A DNA stretch of 64,000 bases. Source: JACDAV01 sp964626755. GTDB taxonomy: Bacteria > Chloroflexota > Limnocylindria > Limnocylindrales > CSP1-4. The DNA lies in assembly GCA_964626755.1 (NCBI GenBank), contig CAZVGO010000005.1, positions 1-64,000 on the forward strand, given 5' to 3'. Made by a program: the position numbers and the translations under genes. The notes under the pieces were generated by a model. The model was not told the DNA's origin. It saw only the letters and a list, made by a program, of their open reading frames with translations, and ran no database searches. Positions 49,224 through 59,500 of this stretch are shown piece by piece (within the stretch, counting starts at the first letter, position 1; the number at the start of each line of letters is the position of its first letter).

Positions 49224-51215
49224 TCAGCTCGCGGACGAGGTCGAGCCGGCCCGGGCTGCGTGGCGGGCGCGGATCCGCCGCACGAGCTCCGCGCACTGCT
49301 CGTAGCGTCCGAAGCTCGGCATGATGTATGTGCCGGCGACGAGCGACTCGACTTGCTCGAGCATCGCGAGGCTCATCTCGAGCCCGACCTCCGCTCCCCG
49401 CTCGCCGGCCGCCCGCATCGCGTCGCGCGCGGAGTCCGGGATCGTGATCCCGGGCACCTCGTTGTGGAGGAACTCCGCATGTCGCGTGCTCTGGAGCGGC
49501 AGGATCCCGAGCAGGACCGGGAGCGGGAAACCGGCCGGCCCGAACCGGCGGCGCGCCTCGGCGTCCATCGTTTCGACCTGCTCGGCGCTGTAGAGCGGCT
49601 GGGTCATGATCAGGTGCGCGCCGGCCTCGATCTTGCGTTCGAGGCGGTCCCACTCGGTCGTCGCGTCGACCGCCGTCGGGTCGAGGGCACTGGCGATCGT
49701 GAAGCCCGCGCGCTGGCCGATCGGCGAGCCGGCCTGGTCCTCGCCCCGGTTCAGGCGGGTGAGGATTTCGATCAGCCCGATCGAGTCGACGTCCCACACG
49801 CCGGTGCCCGTCGGGTAATCGCCGACCCGCGGCGGATCTCCGGTCAACGCGATGATGTTGCGGACCCCGAGCGCGTGTGCGCCGAGCAGCTCCGACTCGA
49901 TGGCCATGAGATTGCGGTCGCGGGTCGTGAAGTGGACGAGGCACTCGAGGTCGAGGTCGTGCTGGATGCCGAAGGCGACGGCCATCGCGCCCATCCGCAC
50001 CCGGGCCATCGCCGAGTCGCTGATGTTCACGGCGTCGACGCCCGCCTCGCCGAGCAACCTGGCGGCCTCGATCGTCCGGTCGATGCGGATCGAGCGCGGT
50101 GGGTCGATCTCGACGGAGACGACGAACCTGCCCTCGCGAAGCTTGCGGAGGAACGCCGTCGGAGGCGGCGCCTCGCCGACCGGCCGGGCATCGTCGGCGG
50201 CTCGCTCGGCGATCGGCGCACGGGGAGCCGGGGCCGCACCGTCCGCGCCGGGCGTCCGGCCGATGGTACCCGCGGCCCGTGCCCGTGCCCGCTGCCCGTC
50301 GGCGGTCGTGATCGCGTCGATCGCCGTCCGCATCGCGGCGATGTGCTCCGGAGTCGTTCCGCAGCAGCCGCCGACGATCCGAGCCCCGGCGGCGACGAAG
50401 CGGGGGACCATCGCGGCGAAGTAGTCGGGCGGCGCCGCGTAGACGAACTGGCCCTCGATCCGCTGGGGCAGGCCGGCATTCGGCATGATCGAGCGGGCCG
50501 CATCGCTCCCGGCCGCCTCGCCGGACGCCGCCCGGCCCATCGCCTCGAGGGCGTCGAGGCAGGCGATCGGGCCGACGCCGCAGTTGACCCCGAACGCCTC
50601 GACGCCGGACGCGGCGAGCGCCCGCGCGGCCATGTCCGGGGTCGTGCCGTCCGGCAGCGCGAGCTCCTCCCCGAACGTGAGCTCGGCGAGGATCGGCAGG
50701 TCGGCCGCCCGGCGGGCCTCGTCGATCGCCAGCAGCAGGTGGCCGAGGTCGACGTGGGTCTCGATGACGAGCAGGTCCACACCGCCCTCGAGGAGGCCGT
50801 CGATCTGTTCGCGGTACGCGGCCCTGACGCTTGCCTCATCGAGGTGGAGCAGCTCCCGGGTCGGCGCCCCGAGCGGACCGATCGAGCCGCCGACGAGCGC
50901 GTCGCGACCCGCCACGTCGCGCGCCTCGCGGGCCACCTGGGCCGCCCTGCGGCTGAACACGTGGGCCTGACTCGCGAGGCCGAAGGCCGCGAGCCGGATG
51001 CGGTTGGCCCCGAAGGTCGCCGTCTCGATCAGGTCGGCGCCCGCCTCGAGATACTCGCGGTGGATCGCGTTGATCAGGTCCGGTCGGGTCGTCGGCAGCT
51101 CGTCGAGGCAGGCCCGCTGGGGAATGCCGCGGCTGAACAGGAGCGTGCCCATCCCGCCGTCGGCGAGGATCGGCGACGCGGCCAGCCGTTCCCGGAAGCG
51201 CTCCCGCTCGTTCAC
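49224..51215 (-). CDS. Bifunctional homocysteine S-methyltransferase / methylenetetrahydrofolate reductase
   Basis: A 663-residue fusion like Bacillus YitJ. Residues about 1-300 are the homocysteine methyltransferase barrel: LADGGMGTLLFSRG, GVNCGVGP (first zinc Cys) and GGCCGTTPEH (two more Cys). Residues about 350-650 are MTHFR (MetF): VSVEIDPPRS, MARVRMGAMAV, IALTGDPPRVGDYPTG and MTQPLYSAEQ. It would make methyl-THF and could pass it to homocysteine for methionine. An Ala/Arg-rich linker joins the halves. The start comes 9 bases after lysA, so it closes that operon. Confidence 0.9.
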   Translation of the reverse strand: MNERERFRERLAASPILADGGMGTLLFSRGIPQRACLDELPTTRPDLINAIHREYLEAGADLIETATFGANRIRLAAFGLASQAHVFSRRAAQVAREARDVAGRDALVGGSIGPLGAPTRELLHLDEASVRAAYREQIDGLLEGGVDLLVIETHVDLGHLLLAIDEARRAADLPILAELTFGEELALPDGTTPDMAARALAASGVEAFGVNCGVGPIACLDALEAMGRAASGEAAGSDAARSIMPNAGLPQRIEGQFVYAAPPDYFAAMVPRFVAAGARIVGGCCGTTPEHIAAMRTAIDAITTADGQRARARAAGTIGRTPGADGAAPAPRAPIAERAADDARPVGEAPPPTAFLRKLREGRFVVSVEIDPPRSIRIDRTIEAARLLGEAGVDAVNISDSAMARVRMGAMAVAFGIQHDLDLECLVHFTTRDRNLMAIESELLGAHALGVRNIIALTGDPPRVGDYPTGTGVWDVDSIGLIEILTRLNRGEDQAGSPIGQRAGFTIASALDPTAVDATTEWDRLERKIEAGAHLIMTQPLYSAEQVETMDAEARRRFGPAGFPLPVLLGILPLQSTRHAEFLHNEVPGITIPDSARDAMRAAGERGAEVGLEMSLAMLEQVESLVAGTYIMPSFGRYEQCAELVRRIRARHAARAGSTSSAS

Positions 51216-51224
51216 TCCGACAGC

Positions 51225-52508
51225 CTACCCGAGCGAGCCGAGGCTCCCCCGGCGGCGGGCGAGGGTCAGGCTGCCGTCCTCCGCCAGGAGGACCTGCGGC
51301 GGGCGCGGGCGGCCGTTGTACGTCGACCCGAGGGACGCGCCGTACGCTCCGGCGTCGCGGACCGCGACGAGATCGCCGCGCCGGACGGGTGGCAGGAGAT
51401 GCTCGCCGAGGGCGTCGGTCGACTCGCAGATCGGCCCCTCGACCCGGGCGGGCTCGATGCCCGGGCTCCCGCGCAGGGTCGACTCGTCGAACGGACGGCC
51501 AAGCGAGGTCAGCGCCACGATCCCGTGATGGGCGCCGTAGAGCGCTGGTCGGATGAGCTCGGTCATGCCTGCGTCGATCACCACCTGCCGCCCGCCCCGG
51601 TCGCGAACGTGGAGGACCCGTGCGACGAGCCAACCCGCGCGCCCGACGAGGTACCGCCCCGGCTCGATCGCCATGCGGCGCGGACGGCGGTCCTCGGGAA
51701 TAGCGTCGAGGAGCGGCCCGACCTCGCGCGCGAATCGCGCAGGATCCGGCGCGGCGGCCGTGACGGGGGCGACCGGGAAGCCCCCGCCCAGGTCGAGCGT
51801 GTCGAAGTCCGGCTGCGTCCCGCGGAGCAGCGCGAGGAGCGCGAGGCCGCGCCTGACCGCGTCGCGCCAAGCGTCGACCGCGCCGAGCTGCGAGCCGACG
51901 TGGAGGTGGATGCCGCGCGGCCGGAGGCCCGGCGCAGATCTCACAGCCTCGATCGCGGCGGAGAGCTCCGTCTCGGTCATCCCGAACTTCGATCCGCCGG
52001 CACCAACTGCGAGGCCGCGGTGCGTTTCCGGAACGACGTCCGGGTTCAGCCGGAACAGGACGTCGAGCGGTGCCTTTCCTGATCTGCCGGCGATCCCGGC
52101 CAGCGCCGCGGCCTCGTCGACGGACTCGATCGCGATCCAGCCGGGCGGCCGGCCCTCCCTGGCCGCCCGCACCGCCGCCCGGAGGTCCGCATCGGTCTTG
52201 CCGACGCCCTCGAGCGTGATCAGCTCATTGGCGAGCCCTGCGCGGCTGGCCACCGCCCACTCGCCACGCGACACGACGTTCGCGCCGAATCCCCGTTCCG
52301 CGACGAGCCGCACGACCGCGGCGACGTCGTTCGCCTTCACCGAGTAGTGGCGGACCCACGGATCGGGGAACGCGGCTCGAACGGCGGCGGCCGCTGCGCC
52401 GAGCGCCACGATGTCGGTGACGGAGACCGGCGTCCCGTACCTGCCCGCCGCCCGTCGCAGGGCCGCCGCGATCTCCGGTAGTCGGTCCGGGTCGGGTCCG
52501 CCCGTCAC
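51225..52508 (-). CDS. lysA: Diaminopimelate decarboxylase
   Basis: A 427-residue PLP alanine-racemase-fold decarboxylase making lysine from meso-diaminopimelate. The Schiff-base Lys58 lies in HYSVKAN; HLHVGSQ, LDLGGGFPV and EPGRYLVGRAGWLVARV bind PLP; GPICESTD carries the catalytic Cys; GAYGASLGSTYNGRP closes the site. It lies 3 bases after the PF04020 gene. A related substrate (ornithine/arginine type) is less likely given the CESTD motif. Confidence 0.9.
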   Translation of the reverse strand: MTGGPDPDRLPEIAAALRRAAGRYGTPVSVTDIVALGAAAAAVRAAFPDPWVRHYSVKANDVAAVVRLVAERGFGANVVSRGEWAVASRAGLANELITLEGVGKTDADLRAAVRAAREGRPPGWIAIESVDEAAALAGIAGRSGKAPLDVLFRLNPDVVPETHRGLAVGAGGSKFGMTETELSAAIEAVRSAPGLRPRGIHLHVGSQLGAVDAWRDAVRRGLALLALLRGTQPDFDTLDLGGGFPVAPVTAAAPDPARFAREVGPLLDAIPEDRRPRRMAIEPGRYLVGRAGWLVARVLHVRDRGGRQVVIDAGMTELIRPALYGAHHGIVALTSLGRPFDESTLRGSPGIEPARVEGPICESTDALGEHLLPPVRRGDLVAVRDAGAYGASLGSTYNGRPRPPQVLLAEDGSLTLARRRGSLGSLG

Positions 52509-52511
52509 CCG

Positions 52512-52922
52512 CTAGAGCAGCCGCCGCGGCGCCAGGGCGAGGTTCACGAGCGTCGAGACCACGCTGATCACGAACGCGGCTACGATCGCGCCGATGATCG
52601 TGTCCGAGGCAAAGAGGTTGGGCGGGAACTCGCCAACCTTGAAGCCGAGGTCGAACTGGCCCGACAGCGCCGCGACGAGCAGCAGGAGGGCCGCGTTGAT
52701 GACGAACGAGACGAGCCCGAGGGTCATGATGCTGATCGGGAAGGCGAGGGCCTTGACGATCGGCCGGATGTAGCTGTTGACGAGGGCGAAGATCAGCGCG
52801 ACCGCGAGCAGCTTCCACCAGTCGTTCCCGTAGTCGAACGACAGCAGGTTGCGCGGCAGCAGCTGAACCGCGATCCACAGCGCGGCAGCGTTGACGAGGA
52901 TCTTCACGACGAGTTCGATCAC
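52512..52922 (-). CDS. PF04020-family (phage holin-like, 4-TM) membrane protein
   Basis: A 136-residue protein with four helices: IELVVKILVNAAALWIAVQL, LLAVALIFALVNSYIRPIVK, FPISIMTLGLVSFVINAALL and a C-terminal one. The NSYIRPI loop and FPISIMTLGL segment are typical of the YvlD/PF04020 family, sometimes named mycobacterial four-TM holin; no lysis role is shown. The GTG start overlaps the amidohydrolase stop. Confidence 0.85.
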   Translation of the reverse strand: MIELVVKILVNAAALWIAVQLLPRNLLSFDYGNDWWKLLAVALIFALVNSYIRPIVKALAFPISIMTLGLVSFVINAALLLLVAALSGQFDLGFKVGEFPPNLFASDTIIGAIVAAFVISVVSTLVNLALAPRRLL

Positions 52923-54601
52923 GAGACGTCCTCCGTTCGGTGGACGATCCGACCGCCGACGACGGTCAGCCGGATGCGCGTCCCGATGATGGCAGATGCG
53001 CCGGCTTCGAGGAGGTCGCGATCGAGCACGACGAGGTCCGCGTCGAGGCCGGGCGCAACGTTTCCGCGCCGCCCGTCGGCCCATGCCGCGCGCGCCGAGC
53101 CGAGGGTGTAGGCGGAGAGCGCCTCGGGGACCGTCAATCGCTCCGACGGCAGCCAGCCGCCCGGTGGCTGACCGTGGACGGTTTGCCGGTTCACCGCGGA
53201 GTTGAGCGCGATGAACGGGTCGAACGGCACGACCGGCCAGTCGCTTCCGAGCGCCACGGTCCCGCCGTCGCGGAGAATCGATGCCCATGGCCACGCCCGT
53301 GATGCGCGGTCCGGGCCGATGTTCCCGGCCCACACCGAGATCTGGTTGGGCGACGGGTCGGCGTGGTACGGCTGCATGCTCGCGATCACGCCCTGACGCC
53401 CGAAGCGCGGGACGTCGGCCGCGTCGATCGTCTCGACGTGCTCGACGCGGTGACGCCGCGCCCGCGGCCCGTTCGCGGCGACGGCGCGCTCGAACGCATC
53501 GAGTGCCATCCGCACCCCGCGATCGCCGATTGCATGGACCTCCAGCTGCCAGCTCCGGTCGTCGGCCTCCCGGACGAACGCGTCGAGCTTGTCCGGTGAC
53601 CACTCCGGGTGCCCGGTCGAGGTGTCGCCCTCGTACGGCGCGAGCATCGCCGCGGTTCGCGACTCGACGACGCCGTCGGCGAACGCCTTGAGGATCCCGG
53701 CCGACAACCACAGCCCGCCGCGCATTGGGAAGGCGACCGCCTCGTACCCGTCGAGGCGATGCCGCCAGTCCTCGAGGGTGATATCCGGCGTCATGTGGAA
53801 CGCGAGCCGAACGCGCATCGACAGCTCGCCGTCGGCGAGCAGCCGTCGCCACAGGTGGAGCTCGTCCGGTGCCGACCACGCGTCCTGGACCGCGGTGATC
53901 CCCGCCGCGTGGAGGTCGCGGATCGTCCGCCGAAGAGCGGCCAGGTCCTCGTCCGTGCTGGGTTGCGGCAACACGCGATCGACGAGGTCGACGGCACCTT
54001 CCTTGAGCGCCCCGGTCGGCTCGCCGGTCCCGGGATCCCGGACGATGATCCCGTCCGCCGGATCCGGCGTGTTGCGGTCGATGCCGGCCGCGGCGAGTCC
54101 CGCCGAGTTGACCCAGCCCGTGTGGCCGTCGTAGCAGGTCATCCAGGCCGGGCGGTCGGGGACGGCGGCGTCGAGTTGCTGGCGCGTCGGGAGGCCACCC
54201 GGAAACGGGGCGTAGAGCCAGCCGTGGCCCGTCACCCACTCGGCATCCGGGTCTGCCGCCGCGTGGGCGCGGATGCGGTCGAGGATCGCGGCCACGTCGG
54301 AGGCCGGGAAGAGGTCGACCTCGTCGAGGCCGCGCGCCCCGCTGAGCAGGTGAATGTGCGCGTCCTCAAACCCGGCCAGCACGAGTCCGCCGCGCGCGTC
54401 GACGACCTCGGTCCGCGGCCCGCGCCAGTCGGCCAGCGCGTCGCGGTCGCGGCCGACCCAGGCGATCTGGTCCTCGACGAGCGCGACCGCAGTGGGGGCG
54501 CCCGAAGGCGGTGCGCCCGCCGCCGATCCGTCGGGGGGCGTCTCGCCGGGGCCGAATCCGCGAAAGACACGGCCGCCGACGACGAGGAGATCGGCGTCCA
54601 T
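52919..54601 (-). CDS. Amidohydrolase of the YtcJ/NfdA type (PF07969)
   Basis: A 560-residue metal-dependent amidohydrolase. Metal-site motifs: GFEDAHIHLL (His-x-His), EVHAIGDRGVRMALDAF, HRVEHVE and GSDWPVVPFDPF. The ends form the usual small beta sandwich (DADLLVVGGRVFRG; ADLVVLDRDLLE). Related enzymes hydrolyse N-substituted formamides and exo-imides; the substrate is not known here. The start is ATG 54601, 7 bases after the stop of a short upstream ORF. Confidence 0.85.
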   Translation of the reverse strand: MDADLLVVGGRVFRGFGPGETPPDGSAAGAPPSGAPTAVALVEDQIAWVGRDRDALADWRGPRTEVVDARGGLVLAGFEDAHIHLLSGARGLDEVDLFPASDVAAILDRIRAHAAADPDAEWVTGHGWLYAPFPGGLPTRQQLDAAVPDRPAWMTCYDGHTGWVNSAGLAAAGIDRNTPDPADGIIVRDPGTGEPTGALKEGAVDLVDRVLPQPSTDEDLAALRRTIRDLHAAGITAVQDAWSAPDELHLWRRLLADGELSMRVRLAFHMTPDITLEDWRHRLDGYEAVAFPMRGGLWLSAGILKAFADGVVESRTAAMLAPYEGDTSTGHPEWSPDKLDAFVREADDRSWQLEVHAIGDRGVRMALDAFERAVAANGPRARRHRVEHVETIDAADVPRFGRQGVIASMQPYHADPSPNQISVWAGNIGPDRASRAWPWASILRDGGTVALGSDWPVVPFDPFIALNSAVNRQTVHGQPPGGWLPSERLTVPEALSAYTLGSARAAWADGRRGNVAPGLDADLVVLDRDLLEAGASAIIGTRIRLTVVGGRIVHRTEDVS

Positions 54602-54608
54602 CGCGCCG

Positions 54609-54719
54609 TCAGGCCCGGGCGGCCATGGCGGCATCCACCGACGCGACGAGCCGCGACTTGACGGCCGGCCCGAGGGTGACCGGGTCGAGTGGCAGCGAGA
54701 ACGGCGACGGTGACGGCAT
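54609..54719 (-). CDS. Candidate 36-residue leaderless ORF upstream of the amidohydrolase
   Basis: On the minus strand ATG 54719 opens a 36-codon frame (MPSPSPFSLPLDPVTLGP..., ending AAMAARA) that stops 7 bases before the amidohydrolase ATG. A TAGGAT element ends 7 bases before the ATG, the same geometry as at known genes. There is no membrane helix. It could be a leader ORF whose translation feeds ribosomes to the next start, or a small protein. Confidence 0.4.
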   Translation of the reverse strand: MPSPSPFSLPLDPVTLGPAVKSRLVASVDAAMAARA

Positions 54720-54726
54720 GGCGGCG

Positions 54727-54732
54727 ATCCTA
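54727..54732 (-). promoter_or_regulatory. -10 element TAGGAT (minus strand)
   Basis: TAGGAT on the minus strand, 7 bases before ATG 54719; likely promoter of the amidohydrolase-lysA-YitJ operon. Confidence 0.45.
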
Positions 54733-54749
54733 GGCCATTCCGCACCGGC

Positions 54750-54755
54750 TAGACT
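54750..54755 (+). promoter_or_regulatory. -10 element TAGACT
   Basis: TAGACT lies 34 bases before the DUF885 ATG 54790, which has a GGAG SD; the mRNA would have a short leader. Confidence 0.45.
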
Positions 54756-54789
54756 CCGGTTCGTCCCGCCGGCACCCTGGAGTCACTCC

Positions 54790-56547
54790 ATGTCCGTCTT
54801 CGCCGACCGTATCGATGCCTTCTTCGCCGAGCTGTTCGCGCTCGATCCCGTGCGCGCGACCGAGGCCGGCATGCATGACCTGGACGGCCGCTGGCCGGAC
54901 GTCACCGAATCGGGACGGGAGGAGCGCCTCTTGTTCGCCGAGGGCTGGTTGGCCGAGTTCGAGGGCATCGCCGACGAGGCGCTCGAACCCGGCGAGCTCA
55001 TCGATCGGGACGTCCTCCGCCTCGAGCTCGAGGCCATCCGGTTCAACGAGAGGGAGCTGCGCCAGGAGCGCTGGGACCCGCTCGAGTGGGTCTACCTGCT
55101 CGGCGGGGGCCTGTTCCCGTTGCTCGCCCGCGAGTTTGCGCCGCTCGCGACCCGCCTCGCGTCATCTGCAGGTCGGTTGGAGGGCGTGCCCCGCCTGCTC
55201 GACGGCGCCCGGCTGGCCCTCGCCGGAGACGGTGGCCGGCCCGTCTCACGGCTCCACACCGAAACGGCGCTCAAGCAGCTGCCCGGGATCGTCGAGCTGG
55301 CCGACGACGCGGTGCGCGCCGCCGAGGATGGCGCGGCCGATCCCGATGTCGCGGCGATCGTCGATCGGGTCCGGTCGGCGGCCGCGGCCGCGAAGGACGC
55401 CCTGACGGAGTTCGAAGCCCATCTCCACAACATCGTCCTGCCGGCGAGCGACGGCGAGGGCCGCCTCGGCCCGGACCTGTTCGCGAGGAAGATGCGCCAC
55501 ACGATGCGGAGTGAGGAGCTCACGGCCGACCGCATTCTCGCCGCCGCCGAGAGGGAGTTCGACGTCATCCGCGGGGAGATGGTCAGGCTCGCCCGGGAGG
55601 GCTGGAAGACGTGGTGCGGCGATCGCCAGATGCCGGACGACGAGGGCGCGCTCGTCCGCGCGGTCCTCGACGAGATCGCCCGCGAGCACCGCCCGGCCGA
55701 AGGACTCCTCGACTTCTGCCGGTCCGAGCTCGGCCGGATCGAGGCGTTCTGCCGCGAGCGAAACGTTATCGGCCTCGCGGACGAGCCGCTCGACATTCGC
55801 TGGACGCCGCTCTTCCTGCGCGCGTTCGGTGGCGCGATGCTCGATGCACCGGGTCCGCTCGACAAGGGCCAGAAGAGCTTCTTCTCGATCACCCCGATCC
55901 CCGAGGAGTGGTCGGCCGAGCAGGCCGAGTCGTACCTGCGCGAGATGAGTGACCGGGCGCTGCGGCTCATCACGATCCACGAGGCCGTGCCGGGCCACTA
56001 CCTCCAGGGCGTCTACGCGAACCGGTCGCGGTCGCTGGTCCGTTCGGTCCTGTGGAGCGGGCTGTTCGCCGAGGGCTGGGCGGTGTACGTCACCCAGGTC
56101 ATGCTCGATCTCGGCTACGGCGCGGACGACCCCGGCCTCTTGCTCGCTCATTGGAAGTACTACCTGCGGGCCGTCACGAACGCGATCATCGACGCCAGGA
56201 TCCACACCGCCGGGATGACCGAGGATGAGGCGGTGAGCCTGATGGTCGACGGCGGGTTCCAGGAGGACGCGGAGGCCCGCGCGAAGTACAACCGCGCCCG
56301 ACTGACCTCGACCCAGCTCTCGACGTATTTCGTCGGCGGGATGGAGTTCCAGGCGATCGAGCGCGAGGCGCGCCTCCGGGCAGCGGAGGCGTCCGGAGAT
56401 CCAAGGGGACCGGGCGCGGTGCCGGAGCCGCGGGTCGTGGGCGGGCTGGGGGAGACGCCCGGCTTCGATTACCGGGCCCACCTCGAGGCGTGCATCTCGC
56501 ACGGGTCGCCGCCGACGTCGCTTCTCCGGCGGATCCTGCTCGACTAG
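54790..56547 (+). CDS. DUF885 metallopeptidase-like protein
   Basis: A 585-residue, mostly helical protein. The zinc motif TIHEAVPGHYLQ has His397-Glu398 and His403, followed by GLFAEGWAVYV with a further Glu, as in DUF885 proteins related to M32/gluzincin-type carboxypeptidases. There is no signal peptide, so it is cytoplasmic. The C-terminal IDARIHTAGMTEDEAVSLM and STQLSTYFVG segments are conserved features of the family. A peptidase role is inferred. The stop overlaps that of the GH13 gene on the other strand. Confidence 0.8.
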   Translation: MSVFADRIDAFFAELFALDPVRATEAGMHDLDGRWPDVTESGREERLLFAEGWLAEFEGIADEALEPGELIDRDVLRLELEAIRFNERELRQERWDPLEWVYLLGGGLFPLLAREFAPLATRLASSAGRLEGVPRLLDGARLALAGDGGRPVSRLHTETALKQLPGIVELADDAVRAAEDGAADPDVAAIVDRVRSAAAAAKDALTEFEAHLHNIVLPASDGEGRLGPDLFARKMRHTMRSEELTADRILAAAEREFDVIRGEMVRLAREGWKTWCGDRQMPDDEGALVRAVLDEIAREHRPAEGLLDFCRSELGRIEAFCRERNVIGLADEPLDIRWTPLFLRAFGGAMLDAPGPLDKGQKSFFSITPIPEEWSAEQAESYLREMSDRALRLITIHEAVPGHYLQGVYANRSRSLVRSVLWSGLFAEGWAVYVTQVMLDLGYGADDPGLLLAHWKYYLRAVTNAIIDARIHTAGMTEDEAVSLMVDGGFQEDAEARAKYNRARLTSTQLSTYFVGGMEFQAIEREARLRAAEASGDPRGPGAVPEPRVVGGLGETPGFDYRAHLEACISHGSPPTSLLRRILLD

Positions 56548-59500
56548 CGGCGGGGCGCGGCAGGCGCCCTCGTTCGCCGCGGTGCGGGGGCGACGAGCTC
56601 GCGCAGGCGGTCGACCCGGTAGCCGGCCGCGTCGCCGGCCTCGAGCAGGCGCTTCACGACCGGCAGCCCGTCGCTCGCCCCTTCGAGGCGATCGAGCAGC
56701 AGCGCCCAGTCGAGCAGCTCGCGCCACTCCTCGCGACCGAACCACTCGACGCCCTCCCAGGCGTTCACGCGGAGGAGCGGGCGGACATCCGCGTGGGCGA
56801 GCCAGGCTTCGACGAGCCTTCGCGCGCGCTCCGGGCCGGTCCGGCCGCCGACGTTCGAAGGGCGGGGCAGCGCGAGCAGGGACCGAACACGTGACGCGGC
56901 GGTCGCGGCAGTCGAGTCGTCGATGCCGGACGCGCGGAGCCCGGCGCCGACGACCGGACCGAGGCGCAGCTCGTCGAACCACGCCCGGCTCGTCGGGCCG
57001 GTCATTGCCGCGACGGCGAGCTTGCCGAGCGGCTCGAAGACGGACCAGCCGGCGAGCACCGCGCGGTGCCATGGATCGGCGAACGCGGCTCCGACCGGAT
57101 CGTGCCCGCGCCGGCGGCCCGGCTCCGCCTGAGCGGCGGCCGCGCGTGAGCCCGCCGCGATCGCGGCGAGCCGTGCCCGAGCAAGCGCGACAACATCGGC
57201 GGGTTTGCCGCGAGTGCCGGTCGCGGTCCGCACGGCCACGGCCAGGGCGTGGAGCGGACCGTCGAGCGCCTGGAGGTCGGCGTCCGCCCCGCCGTGGACG
57301 AGCGCGACGAACGCGGGTGCGGCGAGGACGGCGCGGACCGCGGCGTAGACCGGCTCGAGCTGGAGCTCGCGCAGAGCGTCCTCGAGGCTGGGCACGCCGC
57401 GCCCGGCGAGGTGGTCGGCGAGCCGCCGCCAGATCCCGGCCGGGTCGCGGATCTCGCGGAACTCCCAGAACACGTGGCCCTGGTAGGCGTCGAGATGGAC
57501 CCACAGGCCGCCGTCTCGCAGTTCCCCCGCCGGCCGCAGGTACTCGAGGCCGTCCCGCACGTCGCGGAACGCGAGGAAGGCGCCGTCGGCCGCGCCCCCG
57601 AGGCCGAGAGCCTCGCCCAGCGTCCGGCGGCGGAGCGACTTCGAGCCGTCGGCCGCCTTCGCCGCGAACGCCGCGGACTCGCGGACGCGGCCAGCGGTCG
57701 AGGCGAACCGGTTGTGGTAGACGACCAGCGAGCGGGTCGGCCCGCGGCCATTCGAGTAGGCGAAGACGTTCTCGTCGACCGATCCGTCGTCGCGGACGAA
57801 GTCGTACAGCGTGAAGTCCTCCGCGCCGCCGAACCAGCCGCGCCGGTGGAGGAGCGGGAAGATCTCCCGCTCGTGACGCTCGACGAGCCACGCGTCGGGC
57901 TGCTCGTCGAGAAAGGCCCGCCGGAACTCCATGCCGTACTTCTCGCCGAAGCCCTCGACCTGCCCGTGGCCGAACATCGGCAGCCCCGGCAGTGTCGCGA
58001 GGAGCGTCGCCACGCCGAAGTACTTGTCGTCCCTGCCGAACTGTTCGATCGCCGTCTTCTCGTCCGGGTTGCTCATGAAGTTCACGTAGCGCTTGAGAAT
58101 CTCCGGGTCGAACTCGAGGGTCTCCTTCATCACCCGCCGGTAGCCCTCGTTGTCCTCGTCCCGGAGCATGTGCATGAACGCGCTGTTGTAGACGCGATGC
58201 ATCCCGAGCGTCCGGACGAAGTAGCCCTCGAGCATCCAGAACGCCTCGGCGAGGAGCAGCGTGTCCGGGACCTCGGCGGCGACGCGGTCGACGACCTCGC
58301 GCCAGAACTCCTTCGGCATCGCGGCGTCGAATGCGGCCCGCGGCAGGGCGTGCTCGGCCCGCGATGGGATCGCCCCGCCCTCGCCCGGCTCTGGATACCA
58401 CAGCCGGCGGACGTGCCTCATGGCGAGGACCATGGCCGCGTCGAACCGGATGATCGGGGAACGCCGCGCGACGTCGAGGATCGTCCGGATGACCGCCTCG
58501 CGAACCTCCGACTTCAGGTAGTCGAGCTGCGCCGTGTCGTTCCACGGGAAGCTCGTCCCGTCGTTGCCGTGGTAGAGGTAGCGGTTCTCGCCGCTCGACC
58601 GGTCGAGCCGGCGAAACACGACCGCGGCATCGGACGAGTCGTAGTAGTGGTCCTCGAGGAAGATCCCGACGCGCTCGTCGGACGACAGGTCCGGGCCGTT
58701 GAAGCTATACGCGGGGTAGGGGGGCTCGGGGAGTGACATGAACCAGTCCGGGTGCTCGACGACCCAGCGCGAGTCGATCCCCATGTGGTTCGGGACCATG
58801 TCGCTCGCCATCCGGATTCCGCGCGCCCAGGCTCGGTCGCGCAACCGGGCGAACGCGTCCTCGCCGCCCAGGTCGTCCGCGATCCGGTAATCGTCGAGCG
58901 AGTAGGCGGACGCGACCGCGTCCGGATTGCCCCGGAGCTGCTTGATCCGCTGCGAGGCCCTCGACCGTTCCCACAGGCCGATGAGCCAGAGCCCGGTGAC
59001 GCCCCACCGGGCGAGGCGATCGAGCTCCTCGTCCGGGATTGCGTCGAGCGTGCGGATGTCGCGTCCGTGGCGGCGCGACAGCTGGTCGAGCCACACGTAC
59101 GTGCTCTTCGCAATGAGCACGACCCGGGGCATCCAGTCCGAATCCCAGCTGAACCGCTCTGGTTCCGCGTCGAGCCCGGTGAATGACGGCGCCTCGGCGA
59201 GGCCGGCCCCGGCGCCCCCGAAGCGAAGGTGGAGGGCCCGTTCCTCCTCGGCCATGACGTCGAGACTCATGAGGAGCTTGTCGAGCAGCCCGAGCTCCGC
59301 GAGGAGCCCCGCCCAGCGCTCGCGGATGTACCGGAGCTGGCCGCCGAGCGACGTCGGCGAGGCAAGCATCGGGGCGCGAAGCATCGAGACGAGCGACTCG
59401 CCGCCCGGGAGGGGCGGACCGCTGTCGAGCAATTCCTCCAGGCGGGCGATCACGACCTGGTAATCCGTCGCGGCGGCGAGGGGCGCGTCGTCGAACAGCT

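Noticed and set aside
48726..52082. 1118-codon plus-strand open frame
   Set aside because: Antisense to the YitJ-like enzyme, lysA and SnoaL genes, all with intact motifs; composition is Arg/Asp/Gly-rich with no domain.
55246..58545. 1099-codon minus-strand frame overlapping GH13 and DUF885 genes
   Set aside because: Shadow frame of the GH13 gene; Arg/Gly/Pro-rich without recognisable motifs.
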